Of a stretch of 64,000 nucleotides of DNA, positions 39,101 through 54,100 are shown in pieces. Source of the DNA: Eutreptiella sp. 'Long Island Sound 2002' (taxonomy: Eukaryota; Euglenozoa; Euglenophyceae; Eutreptiales; Eutreptiaceae); contig OZ038392.1 in NCBI GenBank assembly GCA_964036045.1, positions 40,338,806-40,402,805 of the forward strand, in the 5' to 3' direction. Made by a program: the position numbers and the translations under genes. Numbering within the stretch: position 1 is the first letter of the stretch; every line of letters starts with the position of its first letter. Under the pieces are notes generated by a model. It saw only the letters and a list, made by a program, of their open reading frames with translations. It searched no databases and had not been told where the DNA came from.

Positions 39101-42100
39101 GGTCAACAACTGACCATGCCTTGAGGGAATATGATTGAGCTCATTGAAAAGCAAACAGCCCTGTCACAATTGCAGTCAGGTATGCTGCTTTGAAGCATGT
39201 AATGCAACACAAAACTTGTGACGTTGTAGTGACCATGCCAACCATGCTTCTGTGCACACACAACATCCAATATTTGCAAACACAGCAGGCTTGACATCAG
39301 CTGGCAATCTGATTTAAGCCCAGCAGAAGATTGGGGTAATCCCTTGTTGCTAGACCCCTACTGGTGCAGTTGATGGCCAATCTAGCATGTGCATAACACA
39401 GGATAATGCACTGATGCGAGCATTCCTGTTGACTCAGGCACTTGCACATCAAGTGGCATCTCCAAAAAAACAAAATGCGCGGCATCAATCTTAACATAGT
39501 CAATGAAACAATGGCTTACATCATGAACATGCTTGCACCACCACATACTCATCTGCTTTGAAAAGAAAAATCATGGTCCACCTGGCACTAAACAGGCATA
39601 GATGCCTACAAAGACAAGGGTATCAAACATTGTCTTGCACACAACAACAAGCGCTCATCAGCCTGTGAAAACTTATTGCTGTCATTACCAGCCTAGCAAT
39701 GAGAGAGGAAGCGGCAACACCATTCACACAGAAACTCATGCTAGCAAGATATCGTCATGGGGTCAAAAATGAATGACACTTCGAAATACGTCAAATGGGT
39801 TTTCACAAAAAACAAACTCATCTGCACAGTATGGCAATTCAGCAAAGAATACCCTGGTAGGCCAAATACAACAAAAAACATTTATTTGCAATGTGACATT
39901 GGCAAGAGAAAAAGCTGATGGTGCAAAGCTCATCACGATTGGAGAATACAGCAAGCTTGACATCTGCTAGCAGCGTCATTCCATCAGCACTACAGCAACC
40001 ATGCGGCCAAAACTTAGCAGCATATTGGCATAACCCACTGTTGGTAGACCGCACCCCTCCTGTTGTTGCTGATAGCCCATCTAGCATGTGCATAACACAG
40101 GATAACGCACTGATGCGAGCATCCCTGTTGACTCAGGCACTTGCACATGAAGTGGTCCCCCGAAAGAGACAGACCGCTGATTGTGGAAGCTAAAATCAGT
40201 CAATGAACTAATGCCTCACATCATGAGGTCTGTCCTGGACCTCATGTCCCCCTGTCCTGGACCCAAAAACAAGCATACCAATCAACATGCAAGAACCGCA
40301 CCTTGCACTGCCAGCATCTTGCACTGGGCAGGAACGATTAATCAGACAGGAAATGGCATCACCATTCAGATAGGAACTCAAGCTGAAAAAATATCATCAC
40401 ATTAGGTGGTCAACAACTGACCATGCCTTGAGGGAATATGATTGAGCTCATTGAAAAGCAAACAGCCCTGTCACAATTGCAGTCAGGTATGCTGCTTTGA
40501 AGCATGTAATGCAACACAAAACTTGTGACGTTGTAGTGACCATGCCAACCATGCTTCTGTGCACACACAACATCCAATATTTGCAAACACAGCAGGCTTG
40601 ACATCAGCTGGCAATCTGATTTAAGCCCAGCAGAAGATTGGGGTAATCCCTTGTTGCTAGACCCCTACTGGTGCAGTTGATGGCCAATCTAGCATGTGCA
40701 TAACACAGGATAACGCACTGATGCGAGCATTCCTGTTGACTCAGGCACTTGCACATCAAGTGGCATCTCCAAAAAAACAAAATGCGCGGCATCAATCTTA
40801 ACATAGTCAATGAAACAATGGCTTACATCATGAACATGCTTGCACCACCACATACTCATCTGCTTTGAAAAGAAAAATCATGGTCCACCTGGCACTAAAC
40901 AGGCATAGATGCCTACAAAGACAAGGGTATCAAACATTGTCCTGCACACAACAACAAGCGCTCATCAGCCTGTGAAAACTTATTGCTGTCATTACCAGCC
41001 TAGCAATGAGAGAGGAAGCGGCAACACCATTCACACAGAAACTCATGCTAGCAAGATATCGTCATGGGGTCAAAAATGAATGACACTTCGAAATACGTCA
41101 AATGGGTTTTCACAAAAAACAAACTCATCTGCACAGTATGGCAATTCAGCAAAGAATACCCTGGTAGGCCAAATACAACAAAAAACATTTATTTGCAATG
41201 TGACATTGGCAAGAGAAAAAGCTGATGGTGCAAAGCTCATCACGATTGGAGAATACAGCACGCCTGACATCTGCTAGCAGCGTCATTCCATCAGCACTAC
41301 AGCAACCATGCGGCCAAAACTTAGCAGCATATTGGCATAACCCACTGTTGGTAGACCGCACCCCTCCTGTTGTTGCTGATAGCCCATCTAGCATGTGCAT
41401 AACACAGGATAACGCACTGATGCGAGCATCCCTGTTGACTCAGGCACTTGCACATGAAGTGGTCCCCCGAAAGAGACAGACCGCTGATTGTGGAAGCTAA
41501 AATCAGTCAATGAACTAATGCCTCACATCATGAGGTCTGTCCTGGACCTCATGTCCCCCTGTCCTGGACCCAAAAACAAGCATACCAATCAACATGCAAG
41601 AACCGCACCTTGCACTGCCAGCATCTTGCACTGGGCAGGAACGATTAATCAGACAGGAAATGGCATCACCATTCAGATAGGAACTCAAGCTGAAAAAATA
41701 TCATCACATTAGGTGGTCAACAACTGACCATGCCTTGAGGGAATATGATTGAGCTCATTGAAAAGCAAACAGCCCTGTCACAATTGCAGTCAGGTATGCT
41801 GCTTTGAAGCATGTAATGCAACACAAAACTTGTGACGTTGTAGTGACCATGCCAACCATGCTTCTGTGCACACACAACATCCAATATTTGCAAACACAGC
41901 AGGCTTGACATCAGCTGGCAATCTGATTTAAGCCCAGCAGAAGATTGGGGTAATCCCTTGTTGCTAGACCCCTACTGGTGCAGTTGATGGCCAATCTAGC
42001 ATGTGCATAACACAGGATAACGCACTGATGCGAGCATTCCTGTTGACTCAGGCACTTGCACATCAAGTGGCATCTCCAAAAAAACAAAATGCGCGGCATC

Positions 42101-45100
42101 AATCTTAACATAGTCAATGAAACAATGGCTTACATCATGAACATGCTTGCACCACCACATACTCATCTGCTTTGAAAAGAAAAATCATGGTCCACCTGGC
42201 ACTAAACAGGCATGGATGCCTACAAAGACAAGGGTATCAAACATTGTCCTGCACACAACAACAAGCGCTCATCAGCCTGTGAAAACTTATTGCTGTCATT
42301 ACCAGCCTAGCAATGAGAGAGGAAGCGGCAACACCATTCACACAGAAACTCATGCTAGCAAGATATCGTCATGGGGTCAAAAATGAATGACACTTCGAAA
42401 TACGTCAAATGGGTTTTCACAAAAAACAAACTCATCTGCACAGTATGGCAATTCAGCAAAGAATACCCTGGTAGGCCAAATACAACAAAAAACATTTATT
42501 TGCAATGTGACATTGGCAAAAGAAAAAGCTGATGGTGCAAAGCTCATCACGATTGGAGAATACAGCACGCTTGACATCTGCTAGCAGCGTCATTCCATCA
42601 GCACTACAGCAACCATGCGGCCAAAACTTAGCAGCATATTGGCATAACCCACTGTTGGTAGACCGCACCCCTCCTGTTGTTGCTGATAGCCCATCTAGCA
42701 TGTGCATAACACAGGATAACGCACTGATGCGAGCATCCCTGTTGACTCAGGCACTTGCACATGAAGTGGTCCCCCGAAAGAGACAGACCGCTGATTGTGG
42801 AAGCTAAAATCAGTCAATGAACTAATGCCTCACATCATGAGGTCTGTCCTGGACCTCATGTCCCCCTGTCCTGGACCCAAAAACAAGCATACCAATCAAC
42901 ATGCAAGAACCGCACCTTGCACTGCCAGCATCTTGCACTGGGCAGGAACGATTAATCAGACAGGAAATGGCATCACCATTCAGATAGGAACTCAAGCTGA
43001 AAAAATATCATCACATTAGGTGGTCAACAACTGACCATGCCTTGAGGGAATATGATTGAGCTCATTGAAAAGCAAACAGCCCTGTCACAATTGCAGTCAG
43101 GTATGCTGCTTTGAAGCATGTAATGCAACACAAAACTTGTGACGTTGTAGTGACCATGCCAACCATGCTTCTGTGCACACACAACATCCAATATTTGCAA
43201 ACACAGCAGGCTTGACATCAGCTGGCAATCTGATTTAAGCCCAGCAGAAGATTGGGGTAATCCCTTGTTGCTAGACCCCTACTGGTGCAGTTGATGGCCA
43301 ATCTAGCATGTGCATGACACAGGATAACGCACTGATGCGAGCATTCCTGTTGACTCAGGCACTTGCACATCAAGTGGCATCTCCAAAAAAACAAAATGCG
43401 CGGCATCAATCTTAACATAGTCAATGAAACAATGGCTTACATCATGAACATGCTTGCACCACCACATACTCATCTGCTTTGAAAAGAAAAATCATGGTCC
43501 ACCTGGCACTAAACAGGCATAGATGCCTACAAAGACAAGGGTATCAAACATTGTCCTGCACACAACAACAAGCGCTCATCAGCCTGTGAAAACTTATTGC
43601 TGTCATTACCAGCCTAGCAATGAGAGAGGAAGCGGCAACACCATTCACACAGAAACTCATGCTAGCAAGATATCGTCATGGGGTCAAAAATGAATGACAC
43701 TTCGAAATACGTCAAATGGGTTTTCACAAAAAACAAACTCATCTGCACAGTATGGCAATTCAGCAAAGAATACCCTGGTAGGCCAAATACAACAAAAAAC
43801 ATTTATTTGCAATGTGACATTGGCAAAAGAAAAAGCTGATGGTGCAAAGCTCATCACGATTGGAGAATACAGCAAGCTTGACATCTGCTAGCAGCGTCAT
43901 TCCATCAGCACTACAGCAACCATGCGGCCAAAACTTAGCAGCATATTGGCATAACCCACTGTTGGTAGACCGCACCCCTCCTGTTGTTGCTGATAGCCCA
44001 TCTAGCATGTGCATAACACAGGATAACGCACTGATGCGAGCATCCCTGTTGACTCAGGCACTTGCACATGAAGTGGTCCCCCGAAAGAGACAGACCGCTG
44101 ATTGTGGAAGCTAAAATCAGTCAATGAACTAATGCCTCACATCATGAGGTCTGTCCTGGACCTCATGTCCCCCTGTCCTGGACCCAAAAACAAGCATACC
44201 AATCAACATGCAAGAACCGCACCTTGCACTGCCAGCATCTTGCACTGGGCAGGAACGATTAATCAGACAGGAAATGGCATCACCATTCAGATAGGAACTC
44301 AAGCTGAAAAAATATCATCACATTAGGTGGTCAACAACTGACCATGCCTTGAGGGAATATGATTGAGCTCATTGAAAAGCAAACAGCCCTGTCACAATTG
44401 CAGTCAGGTATGCTGCTTTGAAGCATGTAATGCAACACAAAACTTGTGACGTTGTAGTGACCATGCCAACCATGCTTCTGTGCACACACAACATCCAATA
44501 TTTGCAAACACAGCAGGCTTGACATCAGCTGGCAATCTGATTTAAGCCCAGCAGAAGATTGGGGTAATCCCTTGTTGCTAGACCCCTACTGGTGCAGTTG
44601 ATGGCCAATCTAGCATGTGCATAACACAGGATAACGCACTGATGCGAGCATTCCTGTTGACTCAGGCACTTGCACATCAAGTGGCATCTCAAAAAAACAA
44701 AATGCGCGGCATCAATCTTAACATAGTCAATGAAACAATGGCTTACATCATGAACATGCTTGCACCACCACATACTCATCTGCTTTGAAAAGAAAAATCA
44801 TGGTCCACCTGGCACTAAACAGGCATGGATGCCTACAAAGACAAGGGTATCAAACATTGTCCTGCACACAACAACAAGCGCTCATCAGCCTGTGAAAACT
44901 TATTGCTGTCATTACCAGCCTAGCAATGAGAGAGGAAGCGGCAACACCATTCACACAGAAACTCATGCTAGCAAGATATCGTCATGGGGTCAAAAATGAA
45001 TGACACTTCGAAATACGTCAAATGGGTTTTCACAAAAAACAAACTCATCTGCACAGTATGGCAATTCAGCAAAGAATACCCTGGTAGGCCAAATACAACA

Positions 45101-48100
45101 AAAAACATTTATTTGCAATGTGACATTGGCAAGAGAAAAAGCTGATGGTGCAAAGCTCATCACGATTGGAGAATACAGCACGCCTGACATCTGCTAGCAG
45201 CGTCATTCCATCAGCACTACAGCAACCATGCGGCCAAAACTTAGCAGCATATTGGCATAACCCACTGTTGGTAGACCGCACCCCTCCTGTTGTTGCTGAT
45301 AGCCCATCTAGCATGTGCATAACACAGGATAACGCACTGATGCGAGCATCCCTGTTGACTCAGGCACTTGCACATGAAGTGGTCCCCCGAAAGAGACAGA
45401 CCGCTGATTGTGGAAGCTAAAATCAGTCAATGAACTAATGCCTCACATCATGAGGTCTGTCCTGGACCTCATGTCCCCCTGTCCTGGACCCAAAAACAAG
45501 CATACCAATCAACATGCAAGAACCGCACCTTGCACTGCCAGCATCTTGCACTGGGCAGGAACGATTAATCAGACAGGAAATGGCATCACCATTCAGATAG
45601 GAACTCAAGCTGAAAAAATATCATCACATTAGGTGGTCAACAACTGACCATGCCTTGAGGGAATATGATTGAGCTCATTGAAAAGCAAACAGCCCTGTCA
45701 CAATTGCAGTCAGGTATGCTGCTTTGAAGCATGTAATGCAACACAAAACTTGTGACGTTGTAGTGACCATGCCAACCATGCTTCTGTGCACACACAACAT
45801 CCAATATTTGCAAACACAGCAGGCTTGACATCAGCTGGCAATCTGATTTAAGCCCAGCAGAAGATTGGGGTAATCCCTTGTTGCTAGACCCCTACTGGTG
45901 CAGTTGATGGCCAATCTAGCATGTGCATAACACAGGATAACGCACTGATGCGAGCATTCCTGTTGACTCAGGCACTTGCACATCAAGTGGCATCTCCAAA
46001 AAAACAAAATGCGCGGCATCAATCTTAACATAGTCAATGAAACAATGGCTTACATCATGAACATGCTTGCACCACCACATACTCATCTGCTTTGAAAAGA
46101 AAAATCATGGTCCACCTGGCACTAAACAGGCATGGATGCCTACAAAGACAAGGGTATCAAACATTGTCCTGCACACAACAACAAGCGCTCATCAGCCTGT
46201 GAAAACTTATTGCTGTCATTACCAGCCTAGCAATGAGAGAGGAAGCGGCAACACCATTCACACAGAAACTCATGCTAGCAAGATATCGTCATGGGGTCAA
46301 AAATGAATGACACTTCGAAATACGTCAAATGGGTTTTCACAAAAAACAAACTCATCTGCACAGTATGGCAATTCAGCAAAGAATACCCTGGTAGGCCAAA
46401 TACAACAAAAAACATTTATTTGCAATGTGACATTGGCAAGAGAAAAAGCTGATGGTGCAAAGCTCATCACGATTGGAGAATACAGCACGCCTGACATCTG
46501 CTAGCAGCGTCATTCCATCAGCACTACAGCAACCATGCGGCCAAAACTTAGCAGCATATTGGCATAACCCACTGTTGGTAGACCGCACCCCTCCTGTTGT
46601 TGCTGATAGCCCATCTAGCATGTGCATAACACAGGATAACGCACTGATGCGAGCATCCCTGTTGACTCAGGCACTTGCACATGAAGTGGTCCCCCGAAAG
46701 AGACAGACCGCTGATTGTGGAAGCTAAAATCAGTCAATGAACTAATGCCTCACATCATGAGGTCTGTCCTGGACCTCATGTCCCCCTGTCCTGGACCCAA
46801 AAACAAGCATACCAATCAACATGCAAGAACCGCACCTTGCACTGCCAGCATCTTGCACTGGGCAGGAACGATTAATCAGACAGGAAATGGCATCACCATT
46901 CAGATAGGAACTCAAGCTGAAAAAATATCATCACATTAGGTGGTCAACAACTGACCATGCCTTGAGGGAATATGATTGAGCTCATTGAAAAGCAAACAGC
47001 CCTGTCACAATTGCAGTCAGGTATGCTGCTTTGAAGCATGTAATGCAACACAAAACTTGTGACGTTGTAGTGACCATGCCAACCATGCTTCTGTGCACAC
47101 ACAACATCCAATATTTGCAAACACAGCAGGCTTAACATCAGCTGGCAATCTGATTTAAGCCCAGCAGAAGATTGGGGTAATCCCTTGTTGCTAGACCCCT
47201 ACTGGTGCAGTTGATGGCCAATCTAGCATGTGCATAACACAGGATAACGCACTGATGCGAGCATTCCTGTTGACTCAGGCACTTGCACATCAAGTGGCAT
47301 CTCCAAAAAAACAAAATGCGCGGCATCAATCTTAACATAGTCAATGAAACAATGGCTTACATCATGAACATGCTTGCACCACCACATACTCATCTGCTTT
47401 GAAAAGAAAAATCATGGTCCACCTGGCACTAAACAGGCATAGATGCCTACAAAGACAAGGGTATCAAACATTGTCCTGCACACAACAACAAGCGCTCATC
47501 AGCCTGTGAAAACTTATTGCTGTCATTACCAGCCTAGCAATGAGAGAGGAAGCGGCAACACCATTCACACAGAAACTCATGCTAGCAAGATATCGTCATG
47601 GGGTCAAAAATGAATGACACTTCGAAATACGTCAAATGGGTTTTCACAAAAAACAAACTCATCTGCACAGTATGGCAATTCAGCAAAGAATACCCTGGTA
47701 GGCCAAATACAACAAAAAACATTTATTTGCAATGTGACATTGGCAAAAGAAAAAGCTGATGGTGCAAAGCTCATCACGATTGGAGAATACAGCAAGCTTG
47801 ACATCTGCTAGCAGCGTCATTCCATCAGCACTACAGCAACCGTGCGGCCAAAACTTAGCAGCATATTGGCATAACCCACTGTTGGTAGACCGCACCCCTC
47901 CTGTTGTTGCTGATAGCCCATCTAGCATGTGCATAACACAGGATAACGCACTGATGCGAGCATCCCTGTTGACTCAGGCACTTGCACATGAAGTGGTCCC
48001 CCGAAAGAGACAGACCGCTGATTGTGGAAGCTAAAATCAGTCAATGAACTAATGCCTCACATCATGAGGTCTGTCCTGGACCTCATGTCCCCCTGTCCTG

Positions 48101-51100
48101 GACCCAAAAACAAGCATACCAATCAACATGCAAGAACCGCACCTTGCACTGCCAGCATCTTGCACTGGGCAGGAACGATTAATCAGACAGGAAATGGCAT
48201 CACCATTCAGATAGGAACTCAAGCTGAAAAAATATCATCACATTAGGTGGTCAACAACTGACCATGCCTTGAGGGAATATGATTGAGCTCATTGAAAAGC
48301 AAACAGCCCTGTCACAATTGCAGTCAGGTATGCTGCTTTGAAGCATGTAATGCAACACAAAACTTGTGACGTTGTAGTGACCATGCCAACCATGCTTCTG
48401 TGCACACACAACATCCAATATTTGCAAACACAGCAGGCTTGACATCAGCTGGCAATCTGATTTAAGCCCAGCAGAAGATTGGGGTAATCCCTTGTTGCTA
48501 GACCCCTACTGGTGCAGTTGATGGCCAATCTAGCATGTGCATAACACAGGATAATGCACTGATGCGAGCATTCCTGTTGACTCAGGCACTTGCACATCAA
48601 GTGGCATCTCCAAAAAAACAAAATGCGCGGCATCAATCTTAACATAGTCAATGAAACAATGGCTTACATCATGAACATGCTTGCACCACCACATACTCAT
48701 CTGCTTTGAAAAGAAAAATCATGGTCCACCTGGCACTAAACAGGCATAGATGCCTACAAAGACAAGGGTATCAAACATTGTCCTGCACACAACAACAAGC
48801 GCTCATCAGCCTGTGAAAACTTATTGCTGTCATTACCAGCCTAGCAATGAGAGAGGAAGCGACAACACCATTCACACAGAAACTCATGCTAGCAAGATAT
48901 CGTCACGGGGTCAAAAATGAATGACACTTCGAAATACGTCAAATGGGTTTTCACAAAAAACAAACTCATCTGCACAGTATGGCAATTCAGCAAAGAATAC
49001 CCTGGTAGGCCAAATACAACAAAAAACATTTATTTGCAATGTGACATTGGCAAGAGAAAAAGCTGATGGTGCAAAGCTCATCACGATTGGAGAATACAGC
49101 ACGCCTGACATCTGCTAGCAGCGTCATTCCATCAGCACTACAGCAACCATGCGGCCAAAACTTAGCAGCATATTGGCATAACCCACTGTTGGTAGACCGC
49201 ACCCCTCCTGTTGTTGCTGATAGCCCATCTAGCATGTGCATAACACAGGATAACGCACTGATGCGAGCATCCCTGTTGACTCAGGCACTTGCACATGAAG
49301 TGGTCCCCCGAAAGAGACAGACCGCTGATTGTGGAAGCTAAAATCAGTCAATGAACTAATGCCTCACATCATGAGGTCTGTCCTGGACCTCATGTCCCCC
49401 TGTCCTGGACCCAAAAACAAGCATACCAATCAACATGCAAGAACCGCACCTTGCACTGCCAGCATCTTGCACTGGGCAGGAACGATTAATCAGACAGGAA
49501 ATGGCATCACCATTCAGATAGGAACTCAAGCTGAAAAAATATCATCACATTAGGTGGTCAACAACTGACCATGCCTTGAGGGAATATGATTGAGCTCATT
49601 GAAAAGCAAACAGCCCTGTCACAATTGCAGTCAGGTATGCTGCTTTGAAGCATGTAATGCAACACAAAACTTGTGACGTTGTAGTGACCATGCCAACCAT
49701 GCTTCTGTGCACACACAACATCCAATATTTGCAAACACAGCAGGCTTGACATCAGCTGGCAATCTGATTTAAGCCCAGCAGAAGATTGGGGTAATCCCTT
49801 GTTGCTAGACCCCTACTGGTGCAGTTGATGGCCAATCTAGCATGTGCATAACACAGGATAATGCACTGATGCGAGCATTCCTGTTGACTCAGGCACTTGC
49901 ACATCAAGTGGCATCTCCAAAAAAACAAAATGCGCGGCATCAATCTTAACATAGTCAATGAAACAATGGCTTACATCATGAACATGCTTGCACCACCACA
50001 TACTCATCTGCTTTGAAAAGAAAAATCATGGTCCACCTGGCACTAAACAGGCATAGATGCCTACAAAGACAAGGGTATCAAACATTGTCCTGCACACAAC
50101 AACAAGCGCTCATCAGCCTGTGAAAACTTATTGCTGTCATTACCAGCCTAGCAATGAGAGAGGAAGCGACAACACCATTCACACAGAAACTCATGCTAGC
50201 AAGATATCGTCACGGGGTCAAAAATGAATGACACTTCGAAATACGTCAAATGGGTTTTCACAAAAAACAAACTCATCTGCACAGTATGGCAATTCAGCAA
50301 AGAATACCCTGGTAGGCCAAATACAACAAAAAACATTTATTTGCAATGTGACATTGGCAAAAGAAAAAGCTGATGGTGCAAAGCTCATCACGATTGGAGA
50401 ATACAGCAAGCTTGACATCTGCTAGCAGCGTCATTCCATCAGCACTACAGCAACCATGCGGCCAAAACTTAGCAGCATATTGGCATAACCCACTGTTGGT
50501 AGACCGCACCCCTCCTGTTGTTGCTGATAGCCCATCTAGCATGTGCATAACACAGGATAACGCACTGATGCGAGCATCCCTGTTGACTCAGGCACTTGCA
50601 CATGAAGTGGTCCCCCGAAAGAGACAGACCGCTGATTGTGGAAGCTAAAATCAGTCAATGAACTAATGCCTCACATCATGAGGTCTGTCCTGGACCTCAT
50701 GTCCCCCTGTCCTGGACCCAAAAACAAGCATACCAATCAACATGCAAGAACCGCACCTTGCACTGCCAGCATCTTGCACTGGGCAGGAACGATTAATCAG
50801 ACAGGAAATGGCATCACCATTCAGATAGGAACTCAAGCTGAAAAAATATCATCACATTAGGTGGTCAACAACTGACCATGCCTTGAGGGAATATGATTGA
50901 GCTCATTGAAAAGCAAACAGCCCTGTCACAATTGCAGTCAGGTATGCTGCTTTGAAGCATGTAATGCAACACAAAACTTGTGACGTTGTAGTGACCATGC
51001 CAACCATGCTTCTGTGCACACACAACATCCAATATTTGCAAACACAGCAGGCTTGACATCAGCTGGCAATCTGATTTAAGCCCAGCAGAAGATTGGGGTA

Positions 51101-54100
51101 ATCCCTTGTTGCTAGACCCCTACTGGTGCAGTTGATGGCCAATCTAGCATGTGCATAACACAGGATAATGCACTGATGCGAGCATTCCTGTTGACTCAGG
51201 CACTTGCACATCAAGTGGCATCTCCAAAAAAACAAAATGCGCGGCATCAATCTTAACATAGTCAATGAAACAATGGCTTACATCATGAACATGCTTGCAC
51301 CACCACATACTCATCTGCTTTGAAAAGAAAAATCATGGTCCACCTGGCACTAAACAGGCATAGATGCCTACAAAGACAAGGGTATCAAACATTGTCCTGC
51401 ACACAACAACAAGCGCTCATCAGCCTGTGAAAACTTATTGCTGTCATTACCAGCCTAGCAATGAGAGAGGAAGCGGCAACACCATTCACACAGAAACTCA
51501 TGCTAGCAAGATATCGTCATGGGGTCAAAAATGAATGACACTTCGAAATACGTCAAATGGGTTTTCACAAAAAACAAACTCAACTTCACAGTATGGCAAT
51601 TCAGCAAAGAATACCCTGGTAGGCCAAATACAACAAAAAACATTTATTTGCAATGTGACATTGGCAAGAGAAAAAGCTGATGGTGCAAAGCTCATCACGA
51701 TTGGAGAATACAGCACGCCTGACATCTGCTAGCAGCGTCATTCCATCAGCACTACAGCAACCATGCGGCCAAAACTTAGCAGCATATTGGCATAACCCAC
51801 TGTTGGTAGACCGCACCCCTCCTGTTGTTGCTGATAGCCCATCTAGCATGTGCATAACACAGGATAACGCACTGATGCGAGCATCCCTGTTGACTCAGGC
51901 ACTTGCACATGAAGTGGTCCCCCGAAAGAGACAGACCGCTGATTGTGGAAGCTAAAATCAGTCAATGAACTAATGCCTCACATCATGAGGTCTGTCCTGG
52001 ACCTCATGTCCCCCTGTCCTGGACCCAAAAACAAGCATACCAATCAACATGCAAGAACCGCACCTTGCACTGCCAGCATCTTGCACTGGGCAGGAACGAT
52101 TAATCAGACAGGAAATGGCATCACCATTCAGATAGGAACTCAAGCTGAAAAAATATCATCACATTAGGTGGTCAACAACTGACCATGCCTTGAGGGAATA
52201 TGATTGAGCTCATTGAAAAGCAAACAGCCCTGTCACAATTGCAGTCAGGTATGCTGCTTTGAAGCATGTAATGCAACACAAAACTTGTGACGTTGTAGTG
52301 ACCATGCCAACCATGCTTCTGTGCACACACAACATCCAATATTTGCAAACACAGCAGGCTTGACATCAGCTGGCAATCTGATTTAAGCCCAGCAGAAGAT
52401 TGGGGTAATCCCTTGTTGCTAGACCCCTACTGGTGCAGTTGATGGCCAATCTAGCATGTGCATAACACAGGATAATGCACTGATGCGAGCATTCCTGTTG
52501 ACTCAGGCACTTGCACATCAAGTGGCATCTCCAAAAAAACAAAATGCGCGGCATCAATCTTAACATAGTCAATGAAACAATGGCTTACATCATGAACATG
52601 CTTGCACCACCACATACTCATCTGCTTTGAAAAGAAAAATCATGGTCCACCTGGCACTAAACAGGCATAGATGCCTACAAAGACAAGGGTATCAAACATT
52701 GTCCTGCACACAACAACAAGCGCTCATCAGCCTGTGAAAACTTATTGCTGTCATTACCAGCCTAGCAATGAGAGAGGAAGCGGCAACACCATTCACACAG
52801 AAACTCATGCTAGCAAGATATCGTCATGGGGTCAAAAATGAATGACACTTCGAAATACGTCAAATGGGTTTTCACAAAAAACAAACTCATCTGCACAGTA
52901 TGGCAATTCAGCAAAGAATACCCTGGTAGGCCAAATACAACAAAAAACATTTATTTGCAATGTGACATTGGCAAGAGAAAAAGCTGATGGTGCAAAGCTC
53001 ATCACGATTGGAGAATACAGCAAGCTTGACATCTGCTAGCAGCGTCATTCCATCAGCACTACAGCAACCATGCGGCCAAAACTTAGCAGCATATTGGCAT
53101 AACCCACTGTTGGTAGACCGCACCCCTCCTGTTGTTGCTGATAGCCCATCTAGCATGTGCATAACACAGGATAACGCACTGATGCGAGTATCCCTGTTGA
53201 CTCAGGCACTTGCACATGAAGTGGTCCCCCGAAAGAGACAGACCGCTGATTGTGGAAGCTAAAATCAGTCAATGAACTAATGCCTCACATCATGAGGAGC
53301 CTTTCATCACCATATCCATCTGTTCTCTCAGTAAAAAACATGTTTCCCCCTTGTCCTGGACCCAAAAACAAGCATACCAATCAAGGGAGGGAGGGAGGGT
53401 GTACTAAGCCCCCTCTGAAGTTTTTTCCAGGGCTAAACTCAGCCTAGCGCCGGTTACCACGGGGTCCCTCACCCTTCTGTTGACGGTTCTCAACCCGGTT
53501 ACCCTTAGATGCCTTATGCACAAGCTGGGTGGTCCCGTGCATCGGTCCCTGCGCCAGTTGCAAGTGGCCTTGTCTTCCCGGTGCATGCCACATATGTCAT
53601 GCGATGCGGATAGCACCTTCTCTGTGTAGAAGAAGACGGTGTGCTCAGACAAGCAACATAGTATGAAAGCACAAAGCATATGTGTCTTCTTGCTTACATG
53701 GCACCATTCCAGTATGTTTTGGTAAGCTTTTTCAGAGTTCATTTTTGGCCTTTGTGAGTGGCATTGTGGAGGGTGGTGGGAGGTGCAAGAAGGTTGGGAC
53801 CGAGCTGGTGGGGGAAACAGCATCGTCTAGGAGACTTCAACGACAAATGAGGTACGCACTGGAAAGTGGATGAGAGCGGCTCAAAAGGGGTCGAAAGTGA
53901 GCTTTATTCATCCGTTTGGACACCACAACTGGACTAGGATCATTTTTGGAAAACCGGGTCCGTGGTAAAACTTAGTTTGTTTTATTAAGTTTCAAAACTT
54001 CGTAAAAAAATTTATTTACTAAGTTTTTCCTCTAGGGGTGGGTCTTTTACTAAGTAAATTACTTAGTAGAAAAAAAAATTTTCCTATTAAGTAATTTACT

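Noticed and set aside
28254-53297. Dozens of ORFs of 64-91 codons on both strands repeating every 1307 bp as a gene family
   Set aside because: They repeat only because the satellite repeats. They overlap on opposite strands, lack recognisable motifs, and the frames are short relative to the monomer.
28254-53297. CRISPR-like array
   Set aside because: The repeat unit is 1307 bp with no short repeat-spacer alternation, and the context is eukaryotic.
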